DNA of 64,000 bases from JBAZZQ01 sp041658725 (GCA_041658725.1 JBAZZQ010000007.1:22850-86849); one strand, 5' to 3'. Numbered from the stretch's first letter, positions 34,327-43,199 are shown. Made by a program: numbers and translations. Notes: generated by a model not told the origin, from the letters alone.

Positions 34327-34349
34327 GACGTATTTTAGCCAAAATTTAT

Positions 34350-34378
34350 TTGCTTTTGATCTCGTCAAAAGATAAATT
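34350..34378 (+). promoter_or_regulatory. Probable ilvC promoter
   Basis: TTGCTT (34350-34355), 17-base spacer, TAAATT (34373-34378), back to back with the rpsB promoter. Confidence 0.4.
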
Positions 34379-34410
34379 CTAGGGCTGGATTCAGAAAATA
34401 ACGGAATCTT

Positions 34411-34476
34411 TGGGGCAACCGGGGTTGGTTGCCTCTTTTGCAGGGTGGGCTTTGGCTCACCATTTTACTTTTTAGA
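34411..34476 (+). promoter_or_regulatory. Two hairpins in the ilvC leader
   Basis: First hairpin GGCAACC-GGGGT-TGGTTGCC followed by TCTTTTG; second GGTGGGC-TTTG-GCTCACC followed by ATTTTACTTTTT. The second resembles the dispersed GGTGGGC repeat (family H). They lie between promoter and start codon, where an attenuator would be, but no leader peptide rich in Ile/Val/Leu was found. Confidence 0.35.
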
Positions 34477-34489
34477 ACAGGAGTTGAAA

Positions 34490-35494
34490 ATGGCAATCAC
34501 GATTTATTACGAAAGCGACACGGACCTGAATTTTCTTAAAAACAAGACCGTCGGCATCGTCGGCTATGGTTCCCAGGGCCATGCCCACAGTCAGAATCTG
34601 CGGGACAGCGGGGTAAAGGTTATCGTGTCCGAACTTCCAGGCACGGACAATTACAAACTCGCGGTGGAAAACGGTTTTAAACCGATGACCGCCGCCGATC
34701 TGACCAAGCAGGCGGATTTGATCATCATCACCGTCCCCGATGAAGTTCAGCCCATCGTGTTCAAAAACGAAATCAAACCAAATCTGACCGCCGGAAAGGC
34801 TCTCGGTTTTTGCCACGGATTTAACATCCACTTCGGCCAGATCGTTCCGCCGAAAGATATCGACGTGATTATGATCGCCCCGAAGGGTCCCGGCCACCTG
34901 GTCCGCAGCGAATATCAAAAAGGCGGCGGCGTGCCGTGTTTGATCGCGATCTACCAGGACGCCAGCGGTAGCGCCAAGAAACTGGCCCTCGCCTGGTCGG
35001 CAGGTATCGGCGGCGCTCGTGCGGGCGTCATCGAGACCACATTCGCCATTGAGACCGAAACCGATCTTTTCGGTGAACAGGTAGTCCTGTGCGGCGGAGT
35101 AACCGCTCTGGTCAAAGCGGCCTTTGAAACCCTCGTCGAAGCCGGCTATCCGCCCGAAATTTGCTATTTCGAATGTATGCACGAGCTAAAATTGATCGTG
35201 GACCTGTTCTACCAGGGCGGGATCAATTACATGCGTTACAGTGTCTCGAACACCGCCGAATACGGCGATCTGACTCGCGGCCCGCGGATCATCAACGATC
35301 AAACCAAGCTCGAGATGAAGAAGATATTGGACGAGATCGTCAGCGGAAACTTCGCCAAGGAATTCATCCTGGAAAACCAGGCCGGCATGCCGAGCTTCAA
35401 GGCCCTTTACAAAAAGGACTACAACCACCCCATCGAAGTCGTCGGCCGCCAACTGCGAAAAATGATGAAGTGGATCAACGCGAAGGAAGTTTAA
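34490..35494 (+). CDS. ilvC: Ketol-acid reductoisomerase
   Basis: 334 residues, class I length. Isomerises and reduces acetolactate with NADPH in branched-chain amino-acid synthesis. Rossmann motif TVGIVGYGSQGHAHSQNLRD; acidic Mg-binding residues in TDLFGEQVVLCGG and CYFECMHELKLIVDLFYQGG; RYSVSNTAEYGD near the end. Start at 34490 with AGGAG 6 bases upstream. Separate from ilvB-ilvN, 31 kb apart in gene order but the same pathway. Confidence 0.97.
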   Translation: MAITIYYESDTDLNFLKNKTVGIVGYGSQGHAHSQNLRDSGVKVIVSELPGTDNYKLAVENGFKPMTAADLTKQADLIIITVPDEVQPIVFKNEIKPNLTAGKALGFCHGFNIHFGQIVPPKDIDVIMIAPKGPGHLVRSEYQKGGGVPCLIAIYQDASGSAKKLALAWSAGIGGARAGVIETTFAIETETDLFGEQVVLCGGVTALVKAAFETLVEAGYPPEICYFECMHELKLIVDLFYQGGINYMRYSVSNTAEYGDLTRGPRIINDQTKLEMKKILDEIVSGNFAKEFILENQAGMPSFKALYKKDYNHPIEVVGRQLRKMMKWINAKEV

Positions 35495-35536
35495 GAAGCT
35501 GACAGCAAACAGCGTACAGCTAACAGCCAGGATTGT

Positions 35537-35566
35537 AAGGGCGGGTTTTCAAACCCGCCCTTTTTT
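35537..35566 (+). terminator. ilvC terminator
   Basis: 12-bp perfect stem AAGGGCGGGTTT/AAACCCGCCCTT with a 2-base turn, then TTTTTTC. Preceded by GACAGCAAACAGCGTACAGC word repeats (35501-35530). Confidence 0.85.
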
Positions 35567-35646
35567 CATGTTTCAACTTTTTATATTATTGAATATAATA
35601 AAGAATATCCTAAAAGACGATTTCGCTTTATGTCAAGGAGATGATT

Positions 35647-35985
35647 ATGCCGGTCAAACCCAAACGATCGTTAGCCATTCAAAGGCGGCCTGAAATATCC
35701 CTACGGCAAATCAAACATCTGCTTCGAAAACACCTGCCCGAATTTCGTCAAAAATATGGTGTTCAAAGTTTGGGTATCTTTGGTTCTTACATCCGCAAAG
35801 AACAAAAACCTCGAAGTGACCTGGATATCCTGGTAGATTTTGATCGAGACATCTCCTTAATTCAATTTGTCAATCTGGAACTTGAACTCAGCGACTTGCT
35901 GGGAGTCAAAGTAGACCTGGTGGACAGGGAAACCCTCAAACCCGAGATTGGCAAAAATATCCTTCGGGAGGTCGTAGGTTTGTGA
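35647..35985 (+). CDS. mntA: MntA-like nucleotidyltransferase antitoxin
   Basis: 112 residues from the ATG at 35647 (AAGGAG 6 bases upstream; an ATG at 35641 sits too close). GIFGSYIRKEQKPRSDLDIL gives the G-S-x10-D-x-D nucleotidyltransferase motif, followed by VDLVDRETLKPEIGKNILREV. In known MntA-HepT pairs this enzyme AMPylates a tyrosine of HepT and blocks its RNase. The next gene overlaps by 4 bases. Confidence 0.88.
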   Translation: MPVKPKRSLAIQRRPEISLRQIKHLLRKHLPEFRQKYGVQSLGIFGSYIRKEQKPRSDLDILVDFDRDISLIQFVNLELELSDLLGVKVDLVDRETLKPEIGKNILREVVGL

Positions 35986-36338
35986 AGGCTAAACGATCCA
36001 TCATCGATTATCTACGAGATATACAAGACGCTGCCGAAAAAGGAATTTGTTTTACGAAGGGTATAGACTTTGAATCCTTCAACGGCAATGACGAAAAAAT
36101 CTTTGCGGTCATTCGCGCAGTCGAGATCATCGGTGAGGCAGCCAAACATATCCCAAATTTCATTCGGCAACGATACCCAGAAATTCCCTGGCGGGCCATC
36201 GCAGGCATGCGAGATAGGTTGATTCACGACTATTCAGGTATTCGTATCAAACAGGTTTGGCTAACCGCACATCAAGACCTGCCAGCCTTGGCCGACGTCA
36301 TTAACAAGATACTTAAGGATTTGCAAACTGACCCATAG
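35982..36338 (+). CDS. hepT: HepT-like (DUF86) HEPN toxin
   Basis: 118 residues, GTG start overlapping the mntA stop. The DUF86 motif MRDRLIHDYSGI holds the R-x4-H-x-Y signature: catalytic Arg and His of the RNase plus the tyrosine that is AMPylated. Upstream helix FAVIRAVEIIGEAAKHIPNF is also typical. With mntA it forms a complete type VII toxin-antitoxin pair. Confidence 0.9.
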   Translation: MKAKRSIIDYLRDIQDAAEKGICFTKGIDFESFNGNDEKIFAVIRAVEIIGEAAKHIPNFIRQRYPEIPWRAIAGMRDRLIHDYSGIRIKQVWLTAHQDLPALADVINKILKDLQTDP

Positions 36339-36370
36339 ATCGCCGTCTCAATAATAATTTTCCTAGATTT

Positions 36371-36790
36371 TCATTTTTTCTCATCCAAGTGTTTCAGATG
36401 TTCCTCAATTCGGGCCAGGGTATACAGGATTTGTTGTTGACGGAATCCCCGCAATCGATAGAGGCGGATGGCCAGCGACACGGTGCAGATAATGGCGATC
36501 CACAACAAGAAATAGGCCAGCACTGGCAGGTACGGTGTGGGAGGAACCTTGCTGCCGGAAACAGAACTCAGCGATTGAACCAGCCCCGACGACTCCAGCA
36601 CCCTGCCCAAGAGGAACACTAGCGCCAGGAGAATCCAACTGATGGCCGTGGCCCACTTCATCCGAGTGATTCGCCTTTTCTCCAAGTGAACCATCCGGTG
36701 AAGCTTTTTTTGCTCTTCTTCTGAAAGCCGTCCAGGTTCCATCCCGTTTTGCTTGAGAAGTTCATGGACCATTTTTTTTTCATCTGTCAT
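36371..36790 (-). CDS. Small membrane protein coupled to the ECF sigma gene (possible anti-sigma)
   Basis: 139 residues. N-terminal ~45 residues are charged and cytoplasmic, then two membrane helices (about 47-65 ISWILLALVFLLG and 88-108 YLPVLAYFLLWIAIICTVSL) and a basic tail. Starts inside the end of the ECF sigma gene (11-base overlap). Position and topology suggest a regulator of that sigma factor; no zinc-binding anti-sigma motif is present, so the role is inferred. Confidence 0.65.
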   Translation of the reverse strand: MTDEKKMVHELLKQNGMEPGRLSEEEQKKLHRMVHLEKRRITRMKWATAISWILLALVFLLGRVLESSGLVQSLSSVSGSKVPPTPYLPVLAYFLLWIAIICTVSLAIRLYRLRGFRQQQILYTLARIEEHLKHLDEKK

Positions 36791-37334
36791 GGCTTAAATC
36801 CTCCATTGCTCGACGCAGTGAGCGTTTCGCATAAAAAATTCGTGACCGAACCGTTCCGATAGAACAACCAATAACCTCGGCGATTTCCTGGTATTCCATC
36901 TCCTCCAGAAATCGCAGCACCAGCACTTCCCGCTGCTCAAGGGGGAGCTTTTCCAGTCCTTGGTGAATTTGGGCAGCATCCTCGGCTGAAAAAGCATCCA
37001 CAGTGTATTCTCCTACTGTCGGTACGTCCTCCTCCTGGAGGACACTTGGCAACCGCTTTTCTTTCTTCAGATACTGATATGCCTGGTTCCTAGCGATGCG
37101 ATACAACCAGACCTGGAACGCCTCAGGTCGTTCGAGCGTCCTAAGTTTTCGGTAAACCGACAGCCAGACCTCTTGGACAATGTCGTCGGCACGAAAGATG
37201 TCCCCGATCAGACGGCGGACAAAGTACCGCAGCGGATCATGATAACGTTGAATGACCTGCTCAAAGGCGCTCTCATCGCCGCCTTGACATCGTAAGATCA
37301 GAAGTTCTTCTCTTAGCCGTGGTATCGGGTTCAT
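36780..37334 (-). CDS. ECF-type RNA polymerase sigma factor
   Basis: 184 residues from the ATG at 37334 (GAGGA 5 bases upstream); the ATG at 37346 is an alternative. Region 2: YHDPLRYFVRRLIGDIFRAD, DIVQEVWLSVYRKLRTLERP, FQVWLYRIARNQAYQYLKKE. Region 4: LEKLPLEQREVLVLRFLEEM, YQEIAEVIGCSIGTVRSRIF. It probably responds to an envelope signal through the downstream membrane protein. A GAACTT-N16-TCTAT promoter lies just upstream. Confidence 0.9.
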   Translation of the reverse strand: MNPIPRLREELLILRCQGGDESAFEQVIQRYHDPLRYFVRRLIGDIFRADDIVQEVWLSVYRKLRTLERPEAFQVWLYRIARNQAYQYLKKEKRLPSVLQEEDVPTVGEYTVDAFSAEDAAQIHQGLEKLPLEQREVLVLRFLEEMEYQEIAEVIGCSIGTVRSRIFYAKRSLRRAMEDLSHDR

Positions 37335-37350
37335 ATCCGTCCTCATGATA

Positions 37351-37377
37351 ATAGATGATCCCCACCACGAAAAGTTC
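37351..37377 (-). promoter_or_regulatory. ECF-like promoter ahead of the sigma gene
   Basis: Minus strand GAACTT (37377-37372), 16-base spacer, TCTAT (37355-37351). This matches the shape of sigma-E type promoters and suggests autoregulation. The start would fall near 37344, leaving a very short leader before 37334. Confidence 0.4.
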
Positions 37378-37464
37378 AAAAGAAAAACGAAATTTTTATG
37401 GAAATGATCCACCCAATCAGATTCAGCTTACATCGTAGCTTACCCTTCGGCCTTTGCTACCCAC

Positions 37465-37785
37465 TCAGCCGTAATTGGCTTCATAGAGCACCTTTCCGGT
37501 TTTAAGAATGTCCCGGATAAAACTATCACCTATTGCCAGCCGCTGTTTAATTTTTTCCGGGGTTTTGACGAGCAAATCAAGGGGAAACCCCGCTCGAACC
37601 TTCAGCCGTATCTCCACTGCCTTAGCCACCGGTTTTTCCTTAAAGGGCATAATGACTAAAAGGTCCACATCCGAATCCGGTGTTGGTTTGCCCCAGGCAT
37701 ACGAGCCAAACAAAATAACCCGTTGCGGATGAAATTCAGTGACAATCCGTTGGCTGATTTCATATATTTTTTTCATACGGATCAT
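37465..37785 (-). CDS. MNT-type nucleotidyltransferase domain protein
   Basis: 106 residues from the ATG at 37785, preceded by GAGG at 6 bases. VILFGSYAWGKPTPDSDVDL gives the full G-S-x10-D-x-D motif, then FPLDLLVKTPEKIKQRLAIG. No HEPN gene follows downstream; instead a 49-residue protein gene lies 23 bases upstream. Either an orphan antitoxin-like enzyme or part of a different two-gene module. Confidence 0.82.
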   Translation of the reverse strand: MIRMKKIYEISQRIVTEFHPQRVILFGSYAWGKPTPDSDVDLLVIMPFKEKPVAKAVEIRLKVRAGFPLDLLVKTPEKIKQRLAIGDSFIRDILKTGKVLYEANYG

Positions 37786-37808
37786 GGACTTCCTCAAGGG
37801 TAATTGGG

Positions 37809-37958
37809 CTACCGTGCTTCCGTCGGCTTTATGAATTGAACCGTATGCCCTTGGCGATAGGCTTTATAATGCTTCCCGCGAATACCACCCTTAAAATCAT
37901 ATTCGGGCAGCATATCGTCTTCGTTCGTTTTTTTATCTTTTGAAATATTCTTCTTCAT
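37809..37958 (-). CDS. Small 49-residue protein paired with the MNT gene
   Basis: MKKNISKDKKTNEDDMLPEY then DFKGGIRGKHYKAYRQGH and a short tail to EAR and TAG. Too short for most gene finders. The DMLPEYDF..GGIRGK core is of the kind found in small proteins beside toxin or nuclease genes in planctomycetes and cyanobacteria, recalled by pattern only. It lies 23 bases before the nucleotidyltransferase gene on the same strand, so the two are likely cotranscribed. Confidence 0.65.
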   Translation of the reverse strand: MKKNISKDKKTNEDDMLPEYDFKGGIRGKHYKAYRQGHTVQFIKPTEAR

Positions 37959-38053
37959 ATACTGCACCCGATTTATTTATTTTCAAGTTTACTGCCCCTG
38001 CTTATCAATGTCAACGTTTCAAACCCACCATCTTCATCTCATTACCGCCCGAT

Positions 38054-38476
38054 TTATTCCTTCTTTTGGAAAGCGAGCATGGTGGATTGTTTTCCTCGGA
38101 CGAATTGAAGGGATTTTTGGCGTTTTTGGCGGTCTTCTTCGGTTTTGGTGGGTAGGTTTTCGGCTTCGATTAATTCTTTATTGACGATTCCGGTTTCTAA
38201 TTTTTCGGCGGGAATGGCTTGCGGGGTTAGGACGGTTATGCGGTTGTCGAGAACTTCGGCGAAACCGCCGGCGACGAAGAAATATTGTTTTTTGTGATTG
38301 TTGTCGATTCGTAAGAGGCCGGGACCTAATTTACAGAGTAGGGGTGAATGTTCGGGTAGGATTCCGAATTGGCCGTCGTGGGCGGTGAATACTACGAAAT
38401 CGGCGGCTTCATCGACGATCTGGCGTTCGGGAGTTACGATGGTGCATTGAAGTTGTCCGGCAACTACATCGGCCAT
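38054..38476 (-). CDS. atpC: ATP synthase F1 epsilon subunit
   Basis: 140 residues from the ATG at 38476. N-terminal beta sandwich (LQCTIVTPERQIVDEAADFV, GQFGILPEHSPLLCKLGPG) and the C-terminal helical part that regulates rotation. Two bases separate it from atpD; last gene of the operon. Confidence 0.94.
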   Translation of the reverse strand: MADVVAGQLQCTIVTPERQIVDEAADFVVFTAHDGQFGILPEHSPLLCKLGPGLLRIDNNHKKQYFFVAGGFAEVLDNRITVLTPQAIPAEKLETGIVNKELIEAENLPTKTEEDRQKRQKSLQFVRGKQSTMLAFQKKE

Positions 38477-38478
38477 GA

Positions 38479-39912
38479 TTACGTTCCCTCGGCCAGCCGT
38501 TTGGCCTTTTCGGCGGCTTCTTCGATATTGCCCACGTACATAAAGGCTCGTTCCGGCAAGTGATCCCACTTACCCTCGCAAAGTTCCTGGAAACTTCGGA
38601 TCGTATCGGCCAGGGAGGTATAAGTGCCAGGAATGCCTGTAAAAGCCTGAGCGACGATGAACGGTTGGGAGAAGAATCGTTCGATTTTTCTGGCCCGGCT
38701 GACGATTTGTTTGTCTTCTTCGTTTAATTCATCGACGCCGAGAATGGCGATAATGTCCTGCAAATCGCGATATCTCTGCAAAATCTGCTGCACCCGTCGG
38801 GCTACCGCGTAATGGTCCTCTCCGACGTACTGGGGATCGAGAATGCGTGAGGTACTGGCCAGTGGATCGATGGCGGGATAAATTCCCTTTTCGGAGATGG
38901 CTCGTTCCAGAACGATAAAGGCGTCGAGGTGTGTAAAGGTTGTAGCCGGGGCTGGGTCGGTCAGGTCGTCGGCGGGGACATAGATGGCCTGAACCGAGGT
39001 AACCGCGCCTTGTTTGGTGGAGGTGATTCGTTCCTGGAGAGCGCCCATTTCCGTGCCCAGGGTCGGCTGATAACCGACGGCGGAAGGCATACGGCCGAGG
39101 AGGGCGGAAACCTCAGAACCTGCCTGGACAAATCGGAATATATTGTCGATAAAGAGGAGGGTTTCGGCTCCGCTTTCATCGCGGAAATATTCCGCCATTG
39201 TGAGCGCGGATAGAGCGGCTCGCAAGCGTGCCCCCGGCGGTTCGTTCATCTGGCCGAAGACCATTGTGGTCTGGTCGATGACGGATTTTCCGGTGTCGCC
39301 GATTTTTGTTTCCTGCATTTCCAGCCAGAGATCGTTTCCTTCGCGCGTTCGCTCTCCGACGCCGGCGAATACCGAATATCCGCCGTGCTTGGTGGCGATC
39401 CGGGCGATCAATTCCTGGATAATAACCGTTTTTCCCAATCCCGCTCCACCGAACAAACCAACCTTTCCGCCGCGGACAAATGGGGCGAGCAAGTCGATGA
39501 CTTTAATTCCCGTTTCAAATATTTCCGTCTTAGGTTCCAGATCGGCGAACTCCGGGGCATCGCGATGGATACTTCGCGTCTGTTTGGCCTGGACCGGTCC
39601 GCGGCGATCGACCGGCTGACCGAGCAGGTTGAAAACCCGTCCGAGTGTTTCCTGGCCAACGGGAACCATCACCGGTCCGCCGGTATCGATAATATCCATT
39701 CCTCGCACCAAACCGTCCGTAGACCCCAGCGACACAGCCCGCACGCGTCCGGCGCCGAGTTGCTGCTGAACCTCACAGGTCAGATCGATTTTACCGGCGG
39801 GACTTTCGACCTCGACTTTTAACGCGTTTAGAATCGGAGGCAATTGCTCCTCTTCAAACTGAGCATCCAGTGTCGATCCGATCACTTGTACGATTTTTCC
39901 TATATTCGCCAT
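38479..39912 (-). CDS. atpD: ATP synthase F1 beta subunit
   Basis: 477 residues, full length. Catalytic subunit: Walker A GGAGLGKT (about 153-160), GERTREGNDL with the catalytic Glu, LLFIDNIFRF as Walker B, and ALLGRMPSAVGYQPTLG. GAGGTTAACG precedes the ATG. Separated from atpG by 147 bases holding a family A palindrome. Confidence 0.98.
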   Translation of the reverse strand: MANIGKIVQVIGSTLDAQFEEEQLPPILNALKVEVESPAGKIDLTCEVQQQLGAGRVRAVSLGSTDGLVRGMDIIDTGGPVMVPVGQETLGRVFNLLGQPVDRRGPVQAKQTRSIHRDAPEFADLEPKTEIFETGIKVIDLLAPFVRGGKVGLFGGAGLGKTVIIQELIARIATKHGGYSVFAGVGERTREGNDLWLEMQETKIGDTGKSVIDQTTMVFGQMNEPPGARLRAALSALTMAEYFRDESGAETLLFIDNIFRFVQAGSEVSALLGRMPSAVGYQPTLGTEMGALQERITSTKQGAVTSVQAIYVPADDLTDPAPATTFTHLDAFIVLERAISEKGIYPAIDPLASTSRILDPQYVGEDHYAVARRVQQILQRYRDLQDIIAILGVDELNEEDKQIVSRARKIERFFSQPFIVAQAFTGIPGTYTSLADTIRSFQELCEGKWDHLPERAFMYVGNIEEAAEKAKRLAEGT

Positions 39913-39951
39913 ATCGTTAACCTCTTTTATTCGTCAGTGTATATTCTACTT

Positions 39952-40042
39952 GTAACCGTTCAGCCCACTCCGTCATTGTGCCACGGCTGGCTTGTCCAGC
40001 CGTGTCTTAAGAGCACGGTCGGACAAGCCGACCGTGGCACAT
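39952..40042. repeat. GTAACCGTTCAG half-frame plus family A palindrome, inside the atp operon
   Basis: Left arm GTAACCGTTCAG (39952-39963) and family A core (39977-40042) in the same orientation as the copy at 3653. No matching right arm. It lies between atpG and atpD, so it is transcribed in the operon and forms a hairpin in the mRNA. Confidence 0.88.
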
Positions 40043-40059
40043 TGGGAGGCATCTACTTT

Positions 40060-40932
40060 TTATTTCAAAGCTTCCGCACCGCCGATCAGCTCGGCGAGTT
40101 CGCGTGTAATCTGGGCTTGGCGGGCCTTGTTGGCTTGTCGGCCCAGGTGTTTGATCATTTCTTCGGCGTTATCGGTGGCGGCTTTCATCGCCACCATTCT
40201 TGCCACCTGTTCGGAAACGGCGGCGTCTCGGACGCACTGATATAGTGCCACCTTCACCGCCTCAGGCAGTAATTCCAGGAGCAACTGCTCGGCGGGCGGG
40301 CTGAAATCATATTCAAAACTCCATTGGCCCGGTAATTCGGCTTCGGAGCCGGTGGTAATTTGTAGTGGAAGTAACTGCAAAACGTTCGGGGTCTGTTTGC
40401 TGGTCGAATGGAATTGCATGTAAGCCACATGGACGCCATCGACTTTTCCGGATGCGTAAAGGTCCATATATTGATCGGCGATTTCGACGACCTGCGGGTA
40501 CGTCGCTTCGTCCGGCAGTTTGAAAAAGTGCTCAACCTTTAAACCCAGGAATTTTAAATACCCCCACCCCTTTTTCCCGATTACGTCGAATTGTAACTCT
40601 CGCTGCCGGCTCAACTGTTCATTTGAAAATGCCTGGGCGCGCTGGAGAACATTGCTGTTGTACCCCCCTGCCAAACCGCGGTTGGAGGTGATGACCAGGA
40701 GAGCGATTTTTTTTATCGCCTCGTGCTTGGTCAGGAACGGATGCTTTACTTCGGTGAATTTGGCGATATTGGAGACCATTTCCATGATCTTCCGGGTATA
40801 GGGTTTGGCAGCCACGGTTCGGTTGAAGGCTTTCTGAAAGCGCGCCGTGGCGATCAGTTGCATCGTCCGCGTGATTTTGCGGATGTTCTGAACCGATTTT
40901 CGCCGTTTTAAAATGGCCCGTGCTTTCGCCAT
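40060..40932 (-). CDS. atpG: ATP synthase F1 gamma subunit
   Basis: 290 residues. N-terminal RAILKRRKSVQNIRKITRTM (coiled shaft) and C-terminal AMKAATDNAEEMIKHLGRQA NKARQAQITRELAEL (in two parts) are the family signatures; SNRGLAGGYNSNV lies in the middle. Central rotor shaft. Six bases after atpA. Confidence 0.96.
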   Translation of the reverse strand: MAKARAILKRRKSVQNIRKITRTMQLIATARFQKAFNRTVAAKPYTRKIMEMVSNIAKFTEVKHPFLTKHEAIKKIALLVITSNRGLAGGYNSNVLQRAQAFSNEQLSRQRELQFDVIGKKGWGYLKFLGLKVEHFFKLPDEATYPQVVEIADQYMDLYASGKVDGVHVAYMQFHSTSKQTPNVLQLLPLQITTGSEAELPGQWSFEYDFSPPAEQLLLELLPEAVKVALYQCVRDAAVSEQVARMVAMKAATDNAEEMIKHLGRQANKARQAQITRELAELIGGAEALK

Positions 40933-40938
40933 GACTTA

Positions 40939-42597
40939 TTATGCCTTAAACGTTTTCTTGAATTCCTGAAGAGCGGATTTGAGTTTAGCGTCGATTTCTT
41001 TTGTCAGTTCCGCCTTGGCCGAAAGCTCGCGGAATACGTCCGGGTGTTTTTCGTGGATGAACTTCAATAATTCACGTTCGCAGATTCGCACGCGGGGAAT
41101 GGGGACATCGTCGAGGAATCCATTAACGCCCGCATAAATCACGATCACCTGATCGGTGACGTCCATCGGTTGATACTGCGGTTGTTTGAGGAGTTCGACC
41201 ATTCGATATCCCCGGTCGAGTTGGGCCTGGGTTCCGGGGTCAAGCTCGGTGCCCAACTGGGCGAAGGCTTCCAATTCGCGGAAGGCGGCCAGGTCCAGAC
41301 GCAGCGACCCTGCGATTTTTTTCATCGCCTTGTTTTGCGCTTTTCCGCCGACGCGCGATACGCTGATTCCGACGTCCACCGCCGGCCTGACACCGGCGAA
41401 GAAAAGGTCCGGCTGCAGATAAATCTGGCCGTCGGTGATGCTGATCACGTTGGTTGGAATATAGGCAGACACTTCGCCTTCCAGCGTCTCGATGATCGGA
41501 AGGGCCGTCAGCGATCCGCCCGTTCCCGGTACGGTTCGTATTTCAAGACCATTGTTGTTCGGCAGTGCCTTGATGTCCTTTTCGGCTTCCCAGATACCAG
41601 GAACACCTAAATACATTTTATCGTTTACGCCTTTTTTTGTATCGCCTGGCGCTGTTTTGGGACAGATGATTCTTTGTTCAGCCACTTTGGCCGCCCGTTC
41701 GAGCAATCGGCTGTGGAGGTAAAATACGTCACCCGGATAAGCTTCTCGTCCGGGTGGACGGCGAAGCAGCAAGCTCAACTGCCGATAGGCCTGTGCTTGC
41801 TTGGAAAGGTCGTCATAAATGCAAAGAGTGGCTTGGCCATGCTCATACATGAAATATTCAGCCATGGAGCAACCGGAGTATGGAGCGATATACTGCAATG
41901 GGGCCGGGTCCGCGGCACCGGCGAGGACGATAATCGTATATTCCATCGCGCCCTTTTGTCGAAGAATATCGACCACGCTGGCCACGGTGGATTCTTTTTG
42001 CCCGATGGCCACGTAAACACAAATGACCCCTTTGCCTTTTTGGTTGATAATGGTGTCGATGGCAATGGCGGTCTTTCCCGTCTTTCGGTCGCCGATGATC
42101 AATTCTCGCTGCCCGCGTCCGATGGCGGTCATCGAGTCGATGGCCTTGACGCCCGTCTGGAGCGGTTCATTAACCGGCTGACGTTCGGCGATTCCCGGAG
42201 CGACCATTTCCACGGGTCGTCGCTGAGTCGTTATAATCGCCGGGCCGCCATCCATCGCTTCGCCCAACGGATTAACCACGCGCCCGACCAGCTCTTTACC
42301 GACCGGAACGGAGAGTAGTTTTCCAGTGCACTTGACCATGTCTCCTTCATGGATCGTCAGGTAATCGCCGAGAATGACGATGCCGACGTTTCCTTCCTCC
42401 AGGTTAAAGACCTGTCCGATCACTCCGGATTGGAACTCGACCATCTCGCCCGACATGGCAGCCGACAGGCCGTATACGCGGGCGATACCGTCGCCCACTT
42501 CCAGAACCTCACCGACATCCCTCAGTTCAAGCTTTTCACGAAACTGCGCGACTTCACGCTTGATTACTGATGAAATCTCGTCCACTTTGAATTTCAT
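40939..42597 (-). CDS. atpA: ATP synthase F1 alpha subunit
   Basis: 552 residues, somewhat longer than the usual ~505-515. Walker A GDRKTGKT (about 170-177), the SISITDGQIYL motif in the form VISITDGQIYLQPDLF, and the hallmark PAVDVGISVSRVGGKAQ. Non-catalytic nucleotide-binding subunit. Its start overlaps the end of atpH by 44 bases. Confidence 0.97.
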   Translation of the reverse strand: MKFKVDEISSVIKREVAQFREKLELRDVGEVLEVGDGIARVYGLSAAMSGEMVEFQSGVIGQVFNLEEGNVGIVILGDYLTIHEGDMVKCTGKLLSVPVGKELVGRVVNPLGEAMDGGPAIITTQRRPVEMVAPGIAERQPVNEPLQTGVKAIDSMTAIGRGQRELIIGDRKTGKTAIAIDTIINQKGKGVICVYVAIGQKESTVASVVDILRQKGAMEYTIIVLAGAADPAPLQYIAPYSGCSMAEYFMYEHGQATLCIYDDLSKQAQAYRQLSLLLRRPPGREAYPGDVFYLHSRLLERAAKVAEQRIICPKTAPGDTKKGVNDKMYLGVPGIWEAEKDIKALPNNNGLEIRTVPGTGGSLTALPIIETLEGEVSAYIPTNVISITDGQIYLQPDLFFAGVRPAVDVGISVSRVGGKAQNKAMKKIAGSLRLDLAAFRELEAFAQLGTELDPGTQAQLDRGYRMVELLKQPQYQPMDVTDQVIVIYAGVNGFLDDVPIPRVRICERELLKFIHEKHPDVFRELSAKAELTKEIDAKLKSALQEFKKTFKA

Positions 42598-43156
42598 CTT
42601 CGCCTCGTCTTAATAAATTCTTTTGTAATGTTGACAACCTGGTTTTGACCGATCCGTCGATTAAAAGATCGCCCGCGCGAGCCACAAAACCGCCGAGAAT
42701 TTCCGGCCTGATCTGATGGTCGACGATAGGCTCTTTTTGCAGGTACTTTTGCAGGGTCTGCATGATGTCCTGACGTAAGTGCTCGTCGATGGGAACCGCC
42801 GTCCAAAGTTTCACTTTGACCCGTTTATTACGTCGATCATCCTCCTGGGCAAACGCCTGAATCACGGCAGGCAGAATTCCCAGCCGATCCCGGTGATTCA
42901 TCACTCCTAAAAAATTCATGGACAGAGGATGGAAATCGTTTTGAAACTGTTGCAGAAATTTTTCTCTGTCTTCCGCCGTAGCCAGGACGGAATCGAAAAA
43001 ATGGATCAGTTCGGGATTCCGGGCGAGCAGTTCCTTCCAAACGTTCAACTGCTCGCGAACCGTATCCAGCAGTCCCTGCTCCGAAGCCAGGTCGTACAGC
43101 GCCAAGGCATACGTCGAACCTAATTTTTTTCGTTCCTGTTGGTTTTCGCCAGCCAT
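42554..43156 (-). CDS. atpH: ATP synthase F1 delta subunit
   Basis: 200 residues. LGSTYALALYDLASEQGLLD at the N-terminus and RPEILGGFVARAGDLLIDGS near the C-terminus are the OSCP/delta signatures. Connects F1 to the b-subunit stalk. The last 14 residues lie within the start of atpA. Confidence 0.93.
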   Translation of the reverse strand: MAGENQQERKKLGSTYALALYDLASEQGLLDTVREQLNVWKELLARNPELIHFFDSVLATAEDREKFLQQFQNDFHPLSMNFLGVMNHRDRLGILPAVIQAFAQEDDRRNKRVKVKLWTAVPIDEHLRQDIMQTLQKYLQKEPIVDHQIRPEILGGFVARAGDLLIDGSVKTRLSTLQKNLLRRGEDEIQSGRDFISNQA

Positions 43157-43199
43157 TTTTCTTCTATCTTAACCCGAAACTCGAAACCATCTTAAACCC

